Below, piece after piece: positions 41,707 to 50,737 of a DNA stretch of 60,502 nucleotides; positions within the stretch are counted from its first letter, which is position 1; each line of letters begins with the position of its first letter. Under the pieces are notes generated by a model. The model was not told the DNA's origin. It did no database searches and saw only the letters and a list, made by a program, of their open reading frames with translations. The DNA is taken from contig JAEUNM010000087.1 in assembly GCA_016791105.1 (NCBI GenBank), forward strand, positions 1-60,502, in the 5' to 3' direction. This DNA is from Rhodocyclaceae bacterium. Lineage in GTDB: Bacteria; Pseudomonadota; Gammaproteobacteria; Burkholderiales; Rhodocyclaceae. The position numbers and the translations under genes are program-made.

Positions 41707-43548
41707 ATGGCCAAATCTGCAACGAAGGCAACGGCGACTGGCGAGAAGAAGACCCGCGCGCCACGCCAAGCCAAAACGCCGCTGACCACGCGGGAAAATC
41801 TTTCCGCACTGATCGGCACCGCCCGCAAGATCCTGCGCAAAGACAAGGGACTCAACGGCGATGTGGACCGCCTGCCACTGCTCACCTGGGTGATGTTCCT
41901 CAAGTTTCTCGACGACCTCGAAATGGTGCACGAGGAAGAAGCCGAACTCGACGGCAAGCCCTACCGGCCCATCATCGAGGCCCCTTACCGTTGGCGCGAC
42001 TGGGCCGCCCGCGAGGATGGCATCACCGGCGACGAAGTGCTGGCGTTCATCAGCCAGGAACTCACCGTGCGCGCCGACGGCAGTACCGGCAAAGGACTTT
42101 TCGCCTATCTGCGTGGTCTGGCAGGCGAAGGCGAAAAAGGCAGCCAGCGCGAAGTTATCGCCAACGTGTTCAAGGGCGTGCAGAACCGCATGGTCAGCGG
42201 CTACCTGCTGCGCGACATCGTCAACAAGATCAACGGCATCCACTTTTCGGCCAGCGAGGAAATCCACACCCTTTCCCACCTGTACGAATCGATGCTGCGC
42301 GAAATGCGCGATGCGGCGGGCGATTCCGGCGAGTTCTACACGCCGCGCCCGGTGGTGCGCTTCACGGTGCAGGTCACCGACCCGCGCCTGGGCGAGACTG
42401 TGCTCGACCCAGCCTGTGGCACCGGCGGCTTTCTGGTCGAGGCCTATGACCACATCGCACCGCAGGTCAGTACGCCGGATCAGCGCCGTACCCTGCAGCA
42501 CGACACCCTCTATGGCCAGGAAGCCAAGCCGCTGCCCTACATGCTGGTGCAGATGAATCTGCTGCTGCACGGCCTGGAGGCCCCGCAGATTGCCTACGGC
42601 AACACGCTCGAGCGCCGGGTCAATGAGATCGGCCACAGCGAGCGGGTGGACGTCATCCTCACCAACCCGCCCTTCGGCGGCGAGGAAGAGGCCGGCATCA
42701 AGGCCAACTTTCCGCCCAATATGCAGACGTCGGAAACTGCGCTGCTGTTCCTGCAGTACATCATGCGCAAGCTGCGCGTAGCCGGTGCGCCCGTGCCCGG
42801 CGGCAAGCCAGCCGAGCGCGGTGGCCGCGCCGCCGTGGTGGTGCCCAATGGCACCCTGTTTGGCGATGGCATCAGCGCCGTCATCAAGGAGGAGATGCTC
42901 AAGGAGTTCAAGCTCCACACCATCGTGCGCCTGCCGCAGGGTGTGTTCGCGCCTTACACCGACATTCCGGCCAACCTGCTGTTCTTCGAGCGCGGCGGAC
43001 CCACCGACACCATCTGGTACTACGAGTTGCCCTTGCCCGAAGGGCGCAAGAAATACAGCAAGACTGCGCCCCTGCAGTTCGAGGAATTCGCATCGGCCCT
43101 GGCGTGGTGGAACAATCGGGAGGAAGGCCCGCAGGCTTGGAAGGTGGATTTCGCGGCTAAACGTGCTGCCGCCGTCGCCGCCGCCACGCCGCACTGGCAG
43201 CGGGCGGAAAACGAACGCAATGCCGCCATTGCGCTGGGTAAGCCCATTCGTGAGTTGGAACAGGCCATCCAGGCCGCAGCCAATGGCCAGAAGGCTGAGT
43301 TGCAAGACCGCTTGAAGGAACTCAAGAGCGAACAATCGGCCCACGAGCAGGCTACCAAGTCCGCGCAGGCTGAAGGCGACGCCCTGTATTGGCCGATCTA
43401 CAACCTGGACCTCAAGAACCCCCATGCCAAAGCCGGGCTGGAGCACGCTGATCCGAAAGACCTGATTGCCTCGATGCGCAGCCACGAAGCCGAAGTGATG
43501 CGCCTGTTGGGCGAGATCGAAGCGCTGGTAACCGAGGTACAGGCATGA
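41707..43548 (+). CDS. hsdM: Type I R-M methyltransferase subunit
   Basis: The 613-residue N6-adenine methylase has the SAM motif D-P-A-C-G-T-G-G-F (234-242), catalytic N-P-P-F (320-323) and an N-terminal HsdM domain. A long coiled-coil-like region (about 490-560, rich in E, K and Q) precedes the C-terminal end. The stop overlaps the next ATG by 4 bases. Intact by motif. Confidence 0.95.
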   Translation: MAKSATKATATGEKKTRAPRQAKTPLTTRENLSALIGTARKILRKDKGLNGDVDRLPLLTWVMFLKFLDDLEMVHEEEAELDGKPYRPIIEAPYRWRDWAAREDGITGDEVLAFISQELTVRADGSTGKGLFAYLRGLAGEGEKGSQREVIANVFKGVQNRMVSGYLLRDIVNKINGIHFSASEEIHTLSHLYESMLREMRDAAGDSGEFYTPRPVVRFTVQVTDPRLGETVLDPACGTGGFLVEAYDHIAPQVSTPDQRRTLQHDTLYGQEAKPLPYMLVQMNLLLHGLEAPQIAYGNTLERRVNEIGHSERVDVILTNPPFGGEEEAGIKANFPPNMQTSETALLFLQYIMRKLRVAGAPVPGGKPAERGGRAAVVVPNGTLFGDGISAVIKEEMLKEFKLHTIVRLPQGVFAPYTDIPANLLFFERGGPTDTIWYYELPLPEGRKKYSKTAPLQFEEFASALAWWNNREEGPQAWKVDFAAKRAAAVAAATPHWQRAENERNAAIALGKPIRELEQAIQAAANGQKAELQDRLKELKSEQSAHEQATKSAQAEGDALYWPIYNLDLKNPHAKAGLEHADPKDLIASMRSHEAEVMRLLGEIEALVTEVQA

Positions 43549-44729
43549 CCAAACCCACGGCACACCTGCCCCAGGCCGACTACGCCCCCGTCCACGGTGA
43601 CATCGTCGCGCTGCTGGAAGCCGCCCGCCGCGCTGCCGCGCGCAGCGTCAATGCGGTGATGACGGCGACGTACTGGGCGGTCGGCCAGCGTATCGTGACA
43701 TTCGAGCAAGGCGGGCAGGAACGGGCCGCCTACGGCGAGGCATTGATCGAACGCCTGTCGGCTGACCTGTCAGCCCGGTTTGGCCGAGGCTTCAGCAAAC
43801 AGAATCTGTGGCAGATGCGAGCCTTTAACCTTGCGTGGCCTGCCGGCCATATTTTGCAGGCGCCATCTGCAAAATTGCCCGCCCCAATTCTCCAGACACC
43901 ATCTGGAGAATCTTCCCCGTCCCAAATTCTCCAGACGGTATCTGGACAAAGTCTGGATTTGTCGGTGCTGGCCCAAGCCTTCCCCTTGTCCTGGTCGGCC
44001 TACGTGCGCCTGCTCTCGGTCAAGAACCCGCAGGCCCGCGCCTTCTACGAAACAGAGGCGCTGCGCGGTGGCTGGACCATTGCCCAACTGAATCGCCAGA
44101 TCGGCAGCCAGTTTTATGAGCGCACCGCCCTGTCCACCAACAAGGCGGCGATGCTGGAAAAGGGCGAGGTGGCCGAACCCGGCGACTCCCTCACCCCCGA
44201 GCAGGCCATCAAAGACCCCTTCGTGCTGGAGTTCCTCAATCTCAAGGATGAATACTCCGAATCCGACCTCGAAGACGCGCTGATCCAGCATCTGGCCGAC
44301 TTCCTGCTGGAACTGGGCGACGACTTCGCCTTCGTCGGCCGCCAGCGCCGTCTGCGTATCGACGACAGCTGGTTTCGCGTCGATCTGCTGTTCTTCCACC
44401 GGCGCTTGAAATGCCTGCTGGTCATCGACCTCAAGGTCGGCAAGTTCGGCTACGCCGACGCCGGCCAGATGCACTTGTATCTCAACTACGCCCGCGAGCA
44501 CTGGATGAAGCCGGGCGAGAACCCACCCGTGGGCCTGATCTTGTGCGCCGAAAAGGGCGCGGCCGAAGCCCACTACGCGCTCGAAGGACTGCCCAACAAG
44601 ATGCTGGCCGCCGAATACCAGACCGTGTTGCCTGATGAAAAGCTGCTGGCCGACGAACTGGACAAAACGCGGCGCGAGTTGGAAGCGCGGCGGATCGCGC
44701 GCGGTGGCGATGCAGAGGGCGAGGCATGA
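43545..44729 (+). CDS. DUF1016/YhcG PD-(D/E)XK nuclease-domain protein
   Basis: The 394-residue protein combines an N-terminal DUF1016 helical domain (Y-W-A-V-G-Q-R-I-V, F-G-R-G-F-S-K-Q-N-L-W-Q-M-R) and a C-terminal nuclease-like domain (F-R-V-D-L-L-F-F-H-R-R-L-K-C-L-L-V-I-D-L-K: Asp, Asp and Lys in PD-(D/E)XK order). Between them, residues 103-137 are a repetitive I-L-Q-x-P-S-x insert encoded by DNA palindromes (listed separately). It is coupled by ATGA to hsdM and hsdS. Position inside the R-M operon suggests an accessory nuclease or alternative restriction component; its target is not known. Confidence 0.85.
   Translation: MTKPTAHLPQADYAPVHGDIVALLEAARRAAARSVNAVMTATYWAVGQRIVTFEQGGQERAAYGEALIERLSADLSARFGRGFSKQNLWQMRAFNLAWPAGHILQAPSAKLPAPILQTPSGESSPSQILQTVSGQSLDLSVLAQAFPLSWSAYVRLLSVKNPQARAFYETEALRGGWTIAQLNRQIGSQFYERTALSTNKAAMLEKGEVAEPGDSLTPEQAIKDPFVLEFLNLKDEYSESDLEDALIQHLADFLLELGDDFAFVGRQRRLRIDDSWFRVDLLFFHRRLKCLLVIDLKVGKFGYADAGQMHLYLNYAREHWMKPGENPPVGLILCAEKGAAEAHYALEGLPNKMLAAEYQTVLPDEKLLADELDKTRRELEARRIARGGDAEGEA
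43851..43950. repeat. Three tandem hairpin repeats inside the DUF1016 coding sequence
   Basis: ATTTTGCAG-(7)-CTGCAAAAT at 43851-43875 and ATTCTCCAG-(7)-CTGGAGAAT at 43887-43911 are perfect 9-bp stems with 7-base loops. A third unit at 43926-43950 (ATTCTCCAG-(7)-CTGGACAAA) keeps only the inner five pairs. The frame stays open, encoding I-L-Q-A-P-S, I-L-Q-T-P-S and I-L-Q-T-V-S. Arm bases co-vary between units 1 and 2 (TTGC to TCTC with matching partners), so the palindrome itself seems maintained or copied. Confidence 0.85.
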
Positions 44730-45886
44730 AGGCGCGGCCCAAAGTCGCCCTGGGCGAATTGCTTCGGCGCTCCGATGAATCCGTAGTGCTCGATCCTGCT
44801 GCCGAATATCACGAGGTCACGATCAAGCTCTGGGGCAAAGGGGTCATCAGCCGGGGCAAGGTTTCGGGCAGCGATGTCGTCTCGGTACGCCGCATTGTGC
44901 GGGCCAATCAGCTAATCCTGTCCAAGATCGACGCGCGCAACGGTGCGATTGGCTTGGTACCGCCGGAACTTGACGGCGCCATTGTCAGTAACGACTTCCC
45001 CTCGTTCGAGTTTCGTGATCCAAACCAGTGCGATGCGGCATTCATGGGCTGGCTGGTGCGGTCGTCGCCCTTCGTGGAACTGTGCAAGGCTGCCAGTGAA
45101 GGCACAACCAACCGGGTTCGCATCAAAGAAGATCGTTTTCTCGATCAGCAGATTGCACTACCGCCGCTGCCCGAACAACAAACCCTCGTCGCCCGCCTCG
45201 ACGCGCTGGCCGAGAAAACCCGGCAGGTCGAAGCGCATCTGGATGCTGTCGAGCGCGATGCCGAACACCTGCTGGCCCTGCGCTTCCGCGATGCCATTGC
45301 CGACGCGCCGCTGCGGACGATGGCGGAAGTGGCGCCGCTGGTGCGCCGGGAGCAGTCCATCGACCTCAATGGCAGCTATCCGGAACTGGGCATCCGATCA
45401 TTCGGCAAAGGCACTTTCCACAAACCGCCGCTCTCGGGCAGCGACGTCGGCACCAAGCGCCTCTTTCGCATCGAACCCGGCGACCTACTGTTTTCCAATG
45501 TGTTCGCGTGGGAAGGCGCGATTGCCATCGCCCAGCCGGAAGATGCGAACCGCTTCGGCTCCCACCGTTTCATTACCTGCTTGGCGGATCGCCGTCTCGC
45601 CAGCGCCGACTTTCTGCGCTACTACTTCCTGACCGACGAAGGGATGCTGAAAATCGGTGAAGCATCGCCCGGCGGAGCGGGCCGCAACCGCACGCTAGGT
45701 CTGGAAAAACTGATGGCCATCGAAGTGCCCACGCCACCGCTGGCCGTGCAGCAAACCTTTGAACGCCTGCAAGCCGAAATCGTCGCCCTCAAGGCCAAAC
45801 ACACCGCCATCCGCCAAGCCAACGCCGCACTGATCCCGGCAACGCTGGAACGGGTGTTCAGCACTGGCGCACAGAGCACCTGCTGA
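44726..45886 (+). CDS. hsdS: Type I R-M specificity subunit
   Basis: The 386-residue protein has two target recognition domains, each followed by a conserved helix: first half ends L-P-P-L-P-E-Q-Q-T-L-V-A-R-L-D-A-L, second half ends V-P-T-P-P-L-A-V-Q-Q-T-F-E-R-L. Together with HsdM it sets the methylated sequence, which cannot be read from the protein. ATGA overlap with the DUF1016 gene; its stop overlaps the next start by one base (TGATG). Confidence 0.92.
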   Translation: MKARPKVALGELLRRSDESVVLDPAAEYHEVTIKLWGKGVISRGKVSGSDVVSVRRIVRANQLILSKIDARNGAIGLVPPELDGAIVSNDFPSFEFRDPNQCDAAFMGWLVRSSPFVELCKAASEGTTNRVRIKEDRFLDQQIALPPLPEQQTLVARLDALAEKTRQVEAHLDAVERDAEHLLALRFRDAIADAPLRTMAEVAPLVRREQSIDLNGSYPELGIRSFGKGTFHKPPLSGSDVGTKRLFRIEPGDLLFSNVFAWEGAIAIAQPEDANRFGSHRFITCLADRRLASADFLRYYFLTDEGMLKIGEASPGGAGRNRTLGLEKLMAIEVPTPPLAVQQTFERLQAEIVALKAKHTAIRQANAALIPATLERVFSTGAQSTC

Positions 45887-47508
45887 TGGCCATCGCGAAA
45901 AGCCTTCAGCCCCCGGAATGGCTACGCAGCGGGGCCGAGATCACCGGGGGGCTGGATCTGCTGGGCTTGCGTTTGCCCGTCCAGGTCATCGGCGGCACCT
46001 TGCTCGATGGCGTGACCACGGTGACACCATCGGTGCGCTATCTGGCCTTTCGTGCCTGGCTAATCCATCGCTACGGCCAGACCGGACAAGCCGACGACTG
46101 GCAAACCTATACGGATTTCGCGGCGCGTATCGAGTCCGCCCTGGTGCTCGGCAATCTGACGCAGGATTGCCCGATCAGCGGCCTGATAGGGGCCGACCAG
46201 GCGCTGGTTCGGCTCGATGCCGATACGCCGACGGTGGAAGTGTCTGCGCTGGTCAAGTCGCCGGCCTCGACGATCTATACCGGCCCCTCCGATCAATTGG
46301 GGCTGAGCAAGACGCGGGACAACTTGGTGCCGGCACTGGTCGACACCCGGGGCCTGCCGCTGGCCCTGGCTGTGCAGCAGCGTCTGGCGCGTATTCCGCT
46401 GCTCGAGCGCCTGGCGGCCGAACCCAACCTGACCCAGGCAGCGCTGGACGACTTGCGTGAACTTGGCGCGGTCGCCCGTATCGACCAGATTCCCGATGAC
46501 GAGCGCGAGCTGTTGCTGGCCGCCATCGTGCCTGCCAAGCCGCTGCCGAAGGAGCGGGCGCGTGTCGGCACCTACGCGGCCCTGCTGTCCTTGGCGGCCA
46601 AGAAGAAAGCACGGCCCACGGAAGGCGATCTGTTCGACACCGCCTGCTCGATGAACCGATTCGGTGAACCGCTGCTCGATCAGGTGGCGGTCGGCTGGAC
46701 GTTTTATGGTGTGCGCGATGCCATCGCCGTCACCCAGGAAGCGGTGATGGCGGCCGTGATGGACGAGATCATGGCCAGTCCGGAGGGCGGTCTGGCCGGT
46801 GTGGCGCGAGAACAGATCGTCGGGGCGCTGATGGAACGCGTTGAGGAACACGACTCTGCCTTGCGCGACCTCGGTTTGCTGAGTGCGGCCGAGTCGGTGG
46901 CGTCCTTGTCATTCCGGGATCTTCAACGACGCATCGAAGAGCGCGTTTCCGCCGATAGCGTGAGCAGCCACGGCGTGAAGCGCTGGCCCGACACGCTGGT
47001 CGAACCTTTGTTGTACAAGCGCGCCTTGAAATCGGGCGCGGGTGCGTTGTCCCTGGCTGTTGTGGCGTGGGTGCTGGCCGCTGCCCGGGTGGCGGATGCC
47101 GTGCGGGAAAACAATCCGCAATCCGGCAGTCTCTCGTATCAGGGGTGGCGGCGCCTGGGCCTGCGCGATGTCATCCTGCCCGAGTTGGAGCGCTTCCACC
47201 GCGAGGATCGTCCGCTGCGCGAGGTCGCCGCCGAACTTGCCTACCGGACGGTTCAGCAGCATCTGCAAATCACGTGGTCGCGCTTGCAGGTCGATCTGCG
47301 CCGGGATGTGGCGCTGCTCACCGCCGAGGGCAATCAGTGGTTCTCGCGGGGCAAATCCTTTGCCGCCGGGCGCACGGCATCGCGCATTCAGCAAGCCCTG
47401 GGCTGGCTCGGTCAGCTCAAGTTGATTGACGCGGGGGGCATCACGGCCGATGGCGATGTGGTGCTGAAGCGGGCCTTCGCGGTGCTGGCCGAGGAGGCCG
47501 CTGCATGA
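45886..47508 (+). CDS. Unknown protein in the R-M operon, partner of the PLD-like gene
   Basis: A 540-residue, mostly helical soluble-looking protein I cannot assign to a family. There is no Walker, nuclease or zinc motif. The N-terminus (G-L-D-L-L-G-L-R-L-P-V-Q-V-I-G-G-T-L-L-D-G) reads like a small beta domain; residues about 380-410 are Ala/Val-rich (S-L-A-V-V-A-W-V-L-A-A-A-R-V-A); the C-terminal part (R-L-Q-V-D-L-R-R-D-V-A-L-L) may contain a winged-helix-like segment. It is tied by one-base and 4-base overlaps to hsdS and to the PLD-like gene, so equimolar production with both is likely. Structural or adaptor role in a complex is inference. Confidence 0.75.
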   Translation: MAIAKSLQPPEWLRSGAEITGGLDLLGLRLPVQVIGGTLLDGVTTVTPSVRYLAFRAWLIHRYGQTGQADDWQTYTDFAARIESALVLGNLTQDCPISGLIGADQALVRLDADTPTVEVSALVKSPASTIYTGPSDQLGLSKTRDNLVPALVDTRGLPLALAVQQRLARIPLLERLAAEPNLTQAALDDLRELGAVARIDQIPDDERELLLAAIVPAKPLPKERARVGTYAALLSLAAKKKARPTEGDLFDTACSMNRFGEPLLDQVAVGWTFYGVRDAIAVTQEAVMAAVMDEIMASPEGGLAGVAREQIVGALMERVEEHDSALRDLGLLSAAESVASLSFRDLQRRIEERVSADSVSSHGVKRWPDTLVEPLLYKRALKSGAGALSLAVVAWVLAAARVADAVRENNPQSGSLSYQGWRRLGLRDVILPELERFHREDRPLREVAAELAYRTVQQHLQITWSRLQVDLRRDVALLTAEGNQWFSRGKSFAAGRTASRIQQALGWLGQLKLIDAGGITADGDVVLKRAFAVLAEEAAA

Positions 47509-50114
47509 ACCCGCGCCTGTTTTGTCGCGAGCAGTCGTATCACAAGGCCTTGTTCCTGACCTATTCGTTCGATCCGATCTTTTTCGAGCAGGTGGTGTTG
47601 CCCGATCTTTGGGCTGGGCGCTCCAGCGACATCCTGGTGCTCGGCGATCAGGCGCAGATCGAGGCGTCGACCCAGGCAGCGGCCGGACAACTCTGGCACC
47701 TTGGCAGACACTACCTGCTTGCCGGCGCGAACCACACGGGCGCGTTCCATCCCAAGGTGTTTTTGCGACTCGGCCCCAAAGACGGAATTGTGATGCTGGG
47801 CAGCGGCAATGTAACCAGTTCGGGATGGGGTGGCAATCAGGAACTTGGCACCGCCTGGATGGTGGGGCCGGAACACGCCGACAAGGGTGGCTGGTTGCAC
47901 CCCTTCCTCGACAGTGTGTTGTCCTGGTGTGCCGGGGAACTTGAGCACGACGCCGTGCGACGAATGAAGGATGTGCCGTGGCTCAGCCTGACACCCGTCG
48001 CGCTCGCCACGGACAGTGTGGTGCTGCACAGCCGGCAGGGGCTCTCATTGGCGCCGACCCTCGCGCAGCGGTGGGCTGGGCGGCGATTCGACGAAGTGAG
48101 GATACTGACCGGATCGACCGACGAATCCGGTGCCTTTCTGCGCTGGGCGCATTCGACCTTTGGTGTTCAACAGGCCACGATTGCACTCACGCCGTCGTCG
48201 GCGAGTTTTGATCTCGACAAACTGGCGGACCTGCCCCTCAAGCTGCGCATCATCCCCGCACCGGCAGATCGTGCCATGCACGCGAAGTTTTACTGGTTCG
48301 ATGGCCCGGATGGGTCGGCTGCTGTCATGGGCTCGGCCAACTGTTCTGCCGCTGCCTGGCTGCTGGTCCCGGATCAAGGCGGCAATATCGAAACGCTGGT
48401 CGCCTACGATCAGCCGAACCCCGATGATTTCGTGGGTGTGCTCAGCGTTTTTGCGGCACCGGCAAGTGATCCGGTCGATGTGCTTTTGCCGAGGCCGGCC
48501 ACCGTGAACGAACCAGATGCCAATGCCCTGGTGTTTCGCCTGAAGTCATTGCAGTGGGACAGCGAAGGACATCGTTTGCAGGCGGAAATCTCACCGGCAC
48601 CGGAATCCGGCATGAAGCCTGAACTTGTGGTCGGTGGCATTCGGTTTTCAATGCAGCCACTGCAAGGGGCTGCCGGAGCTTGGGTGTGCGATCTTCCAGA
48701 GGATCTCGCTTCGGCAACAGTGTTCGCCAGTGTGGAAATTTTTTGTGGCACCGAGCAATGGGCGACGCTGCCCAGATGGGTGAACGATGTTGCCGCCCTG
48801 GAGCACGCCAGCCACGCGGCACGGCTGCTGGAGCCTTTCAAGGGGCTGGAACGCAGCGCCACGTCCACAGAGCAACGCCAGATGCTCGACGAACTGCAGG
48901 ATGTTGCGCACGCCTTGTTCAACGATACAGCGGCTTTCCGTGACCCGGGATTCGGATCGGCGCGCACCAAAGAGTCCAAGAACGATACGCCGGCCTCACC
49001 GGTCAATCCAGCCGATTTGATCGTTCATCTGGAGGAACACCACGAGGGCTTGCCGAATTTGGGTTCCGCTGGGCCGGGGGCCTCCCTGTCGCTGACCGGC
49101 ATTCTTCGTCTGCTGTTCGACGGGGAAGCGGAAGAAAGTGCGGATTCGGTCGCGACCAAAGATGAGGAGATCGACGAAGGGCAATTGCCCGATGACGGGA
49201 AAGGCGCCCCCAAGAAGGTCGGCGAAAAGACGGCGCCCCCCCTCAACCCCGTACCAATTGAGGAGCGTTTTCGGGATCGGTTGGCGGCGCAGATCTCCAC
49301 ATTCCTGACCGAAATGTCTTCGCCAGCATTCGCGGAACGGTGCTCGGCGACGCAGATGGTGCAGGCGGTTTCATTCCCGCTCGCGGTGGCCCTGCGCGGG
49401 CAGCGCAGGGGCTGGGTGAAACCGGAGGTTGCAGAACAGTGGGCTCTGGAGGTTTTTTCGATCCTCTTCCGGGGGAAGGCTTCGGGGCCTGGCGGACTAT
49501 TGCACGCCGTCGAACAGCGCTACGCCGAAAACGATCAGCATTCGACCTTTGAGGAGGTGGTTGGCGATGGCACGTTGTGGATGGTGCTCGTTGCCACACT
49601 GGGCAATTCCAACTGGCAGGGCGTTGGCACGGACATCGACAAAGCGGTTGCTCTGCGAGAGGTCTTTACGGCCCCCCAACTCTTGGCTTCCGCCGTGCCA
49701 GCACGAGTCGCGGCGCTCATCGGAAGAATTCGCATCGACGACGCACGTTCCTATCTTGCCGACGTCGCCCCAACGGTGACGCGACTGCTGGAGGAACTCG
49801 ATTCCGAGTTGAGGCAAGTCTGGGAGGTTGAACTGCGCCAGCAGGGCGAGCGCGGCATCACACACAAGGTCGGGGATTTGCTCTGGCGAGAGAAGATCGG
49901 ATGGGCAATCTGCTTGGAAGAGGCGCCATCGAAAGCAGATCAGCCCGTAAAGGTCCGTCTGCGCGGCAAGGAGAAGGCTGTGATGAACGGCTATTACGCC
50001 AATGTTTCCGATCTGGCCAACCGGGATGCGCACCTTGGCAGCCTGATCGATAATCTTCGCCGCGCAGTTTCAGCCACCACCGCACATCCGGAAAAGGCTG
50101 TGGCGGCAGCGTGA
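47505..50114 (+). CDS. PLD-like domain protein with two half-sites, last large gene of the R-M operon
   Basis: The 869-residue protein has two PLD-family half-sites: F-H-P-K-V-F-L (His82, Lys84) with G-S-G-N-V-T (99-104), and M-H-A-K-F-Y-W (His259, Lys261) with G-S-A-N-C-S (276-281) and G-G-N-I-E. This HxK...GSxN arrangement matches nuclease-type PLD enzymes. The remaining 570 residues form a beta-rich middle (about 330-420), an acidic linker (about 535-580) and a helical C-terminal region. PLD nucleases occur in several defence systems (for example DrmC of DISARM), but this architecture is unfamiliar. A DNA- or RNA-cleaving or tethering role alongside HsdRMS is inference. Confidence 0.8.
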   Translation: MNPRLFCREQSYHKALFLTYSFDPIFFEQVVLPDLWAGRSSDILVLGDQAQIEASTQAAAGQLWHLGRHYLLAGANHTGAFHPKVFLRLGPKDGIVMLGSGNVTSSGWGGNQELGTAWMVGPEHADKGGWLHPFLDSVLSWCAGELEHDAVRRMKDVPWLSLTPVALATDSVVLHSRQGLSLAPTLAQRWAGRRFDEVRILTGSTDESGAFLRWAHSTFGVQQATIALTPSSASFDLDKLADLPLKLRIIPAPADRAMHAKFYWFDGPDGSAAVMGSANCSAAAWLLVPDQGGNIETLVAYDQPNPDDFVGVLSVFAAPASDPVDVLLPRPATVNEPDANALVFRLKSLQWDSEGHRLQAEISPAPESGMKPELVVGGIRFSMQPLQGAAGAWVCDLPEDLASATVFASVEIFCGTEQWATLPRWVNDVAALEHASHAARLLEPFKGLERSATSTEQRQMLDELQDVAHALFNDTAAFRDPGFGSARTKESKNDTPASPVNPADLIVHLEEHHEGLPNLGSAGPGASLSLTGILRLLFDGEAEESADSVATKDEEIDEGQLPDDGKGAPKKVGEKTAPPLNPVPIEERFRDRLAAQISTFLTEMSSPAFAERCSATQMVQAVSFPLAVALRGQRRGWVKPEVAEQWALEVFSILFRGKASGPGGLLHAVEQRYAENDQHSTFEEVVGDGTLWMVLVATLGNSNWQGVGTDIDKAVALREVFTAPQLLASAVPARVAALIGRIRIDDARSYLADVAPTVTRLLEELDSELRQVWEVELRQQGERGITHKVGDLLWREKIGWAICLEEAPSKADQPVKVRLRGKEKAVMNGYYANVSDLANRDAHLGSLIDNLRRAVSATTAHPEKAVAAA

Positions 50115-50145
50115 TGTCCATGCCGATTTGTTCGAGGAATGAACC

Positions 50146-50373
50146 ATGACCGTTGAGTCCCTTCCCACCTTCACCCACCCCGCCCGCCAGCGCTGGGAGT
50201 CCATCCCCGCCGATATCCGGCAGCGCCTATTGGCCAACGTCTGGTGCGGACAATGCCGTCACGAAGTGACGATCACCAATTTCACCGGGGCCATCAAGGG
50301 CGGAGACCTGCTGCTGGTGGGCAAGTGTGCAGAGTGCCACGGCGACGTGGCGCGAGTGATCGAGGGTGTGTGA
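50146..50373 (+). CDS. Small zinc-ribbon protein
   Basis: A 75-residue protein with C-G-Q-C and C-A-E-C pairs about 28 residues apart (W-C-G-Q-C-R-H-E-V, K-C-A-E-C-H-G-D-V), a zinc-ribbon pattern. It follows the PLD-like gene by 31 bases and precedes a strong terminator, so it is probably the last gene of the island operon. Function unknown. Confidence 0.7.
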   Translation: MTVESLPTFTHPARQRWESIPADIRQRLLANVWCGQCRHEVTITNFTGAIKGGDLLLVGKCAECHGDVARVIEGV

Positions 50374-50456
50374 GCATGTTGCCGCAGAAACCCGCAGCAG
50401 TGCTCATTGGCCCCAATAGCGAGTAGCTCGGTAGTAAACTGCACGCCACCATACAC

Positions 50457-50487
50457 AAGGGCTCGGAAAATCTCCGGGCCCTTTTTC
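50457..50487 (+). terminator. Rho-independent terminator ending the R-M operon
   Basis: AAGGGCTCGGA and TCCGGGCCCTT form an 11-bp stem (one T-G wobble) with a 5-base loop, followed by T residues. The 364-base stretch 50374-50737 otherwise holds no gene that I can support; it also contains the right copy of the imperfect repeat. Confidence 0.88.
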
Positions 50488-50562
50488 TCGCCTGAAATCC
50501 CCTCGCCACGCGGGGTTCCGGCCGCCTGTGCCGCGGGTGGCCATCAGCCGAAACGCTGGAAA

Positions 50563-50612
50563 TCGGCCACTTTCTCTGCCAGAGCCGTCTCTGTTCTCCG
50601 TTTTGCGGGTAG
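50563..50612. repeat. Right copy of the imperfect direct repeat flanking the island
   Basis: TCGGCCAC, then after 16 bases GTCTCTGTTCTCCGTTTTGC and GGGTAG. Counterpart of the block at 37270-37310, in the same orientation. Confidence 0.3.
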
Positions 50613-50737
50613 GCGCAGATGGGGCACTCGTAAAATCAACAACTTATGCGCGCCGGTTCATCGTCAACCAAGGCGACCGGTCAGGCATCAAACCTGCCAC
50701 ACTGGTGCAATGGGAACTTATACGTTACCATTGGCTC

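Noticed and set aside
39712..43563. Two minus-strand frames over 600 codons opposite hsdR and hsdM
   Set aside because: Both are shadows of well-supported type I R-M genes with full catalytic motifs on the plus strand.
43851..43950. Possible CRISPR array or attI/attC-like sites
   Set aside because: Only three short palindromic units, no constant repeat with variable spacers, no cas or integrase gene, and the units lie inside an open coding frame.
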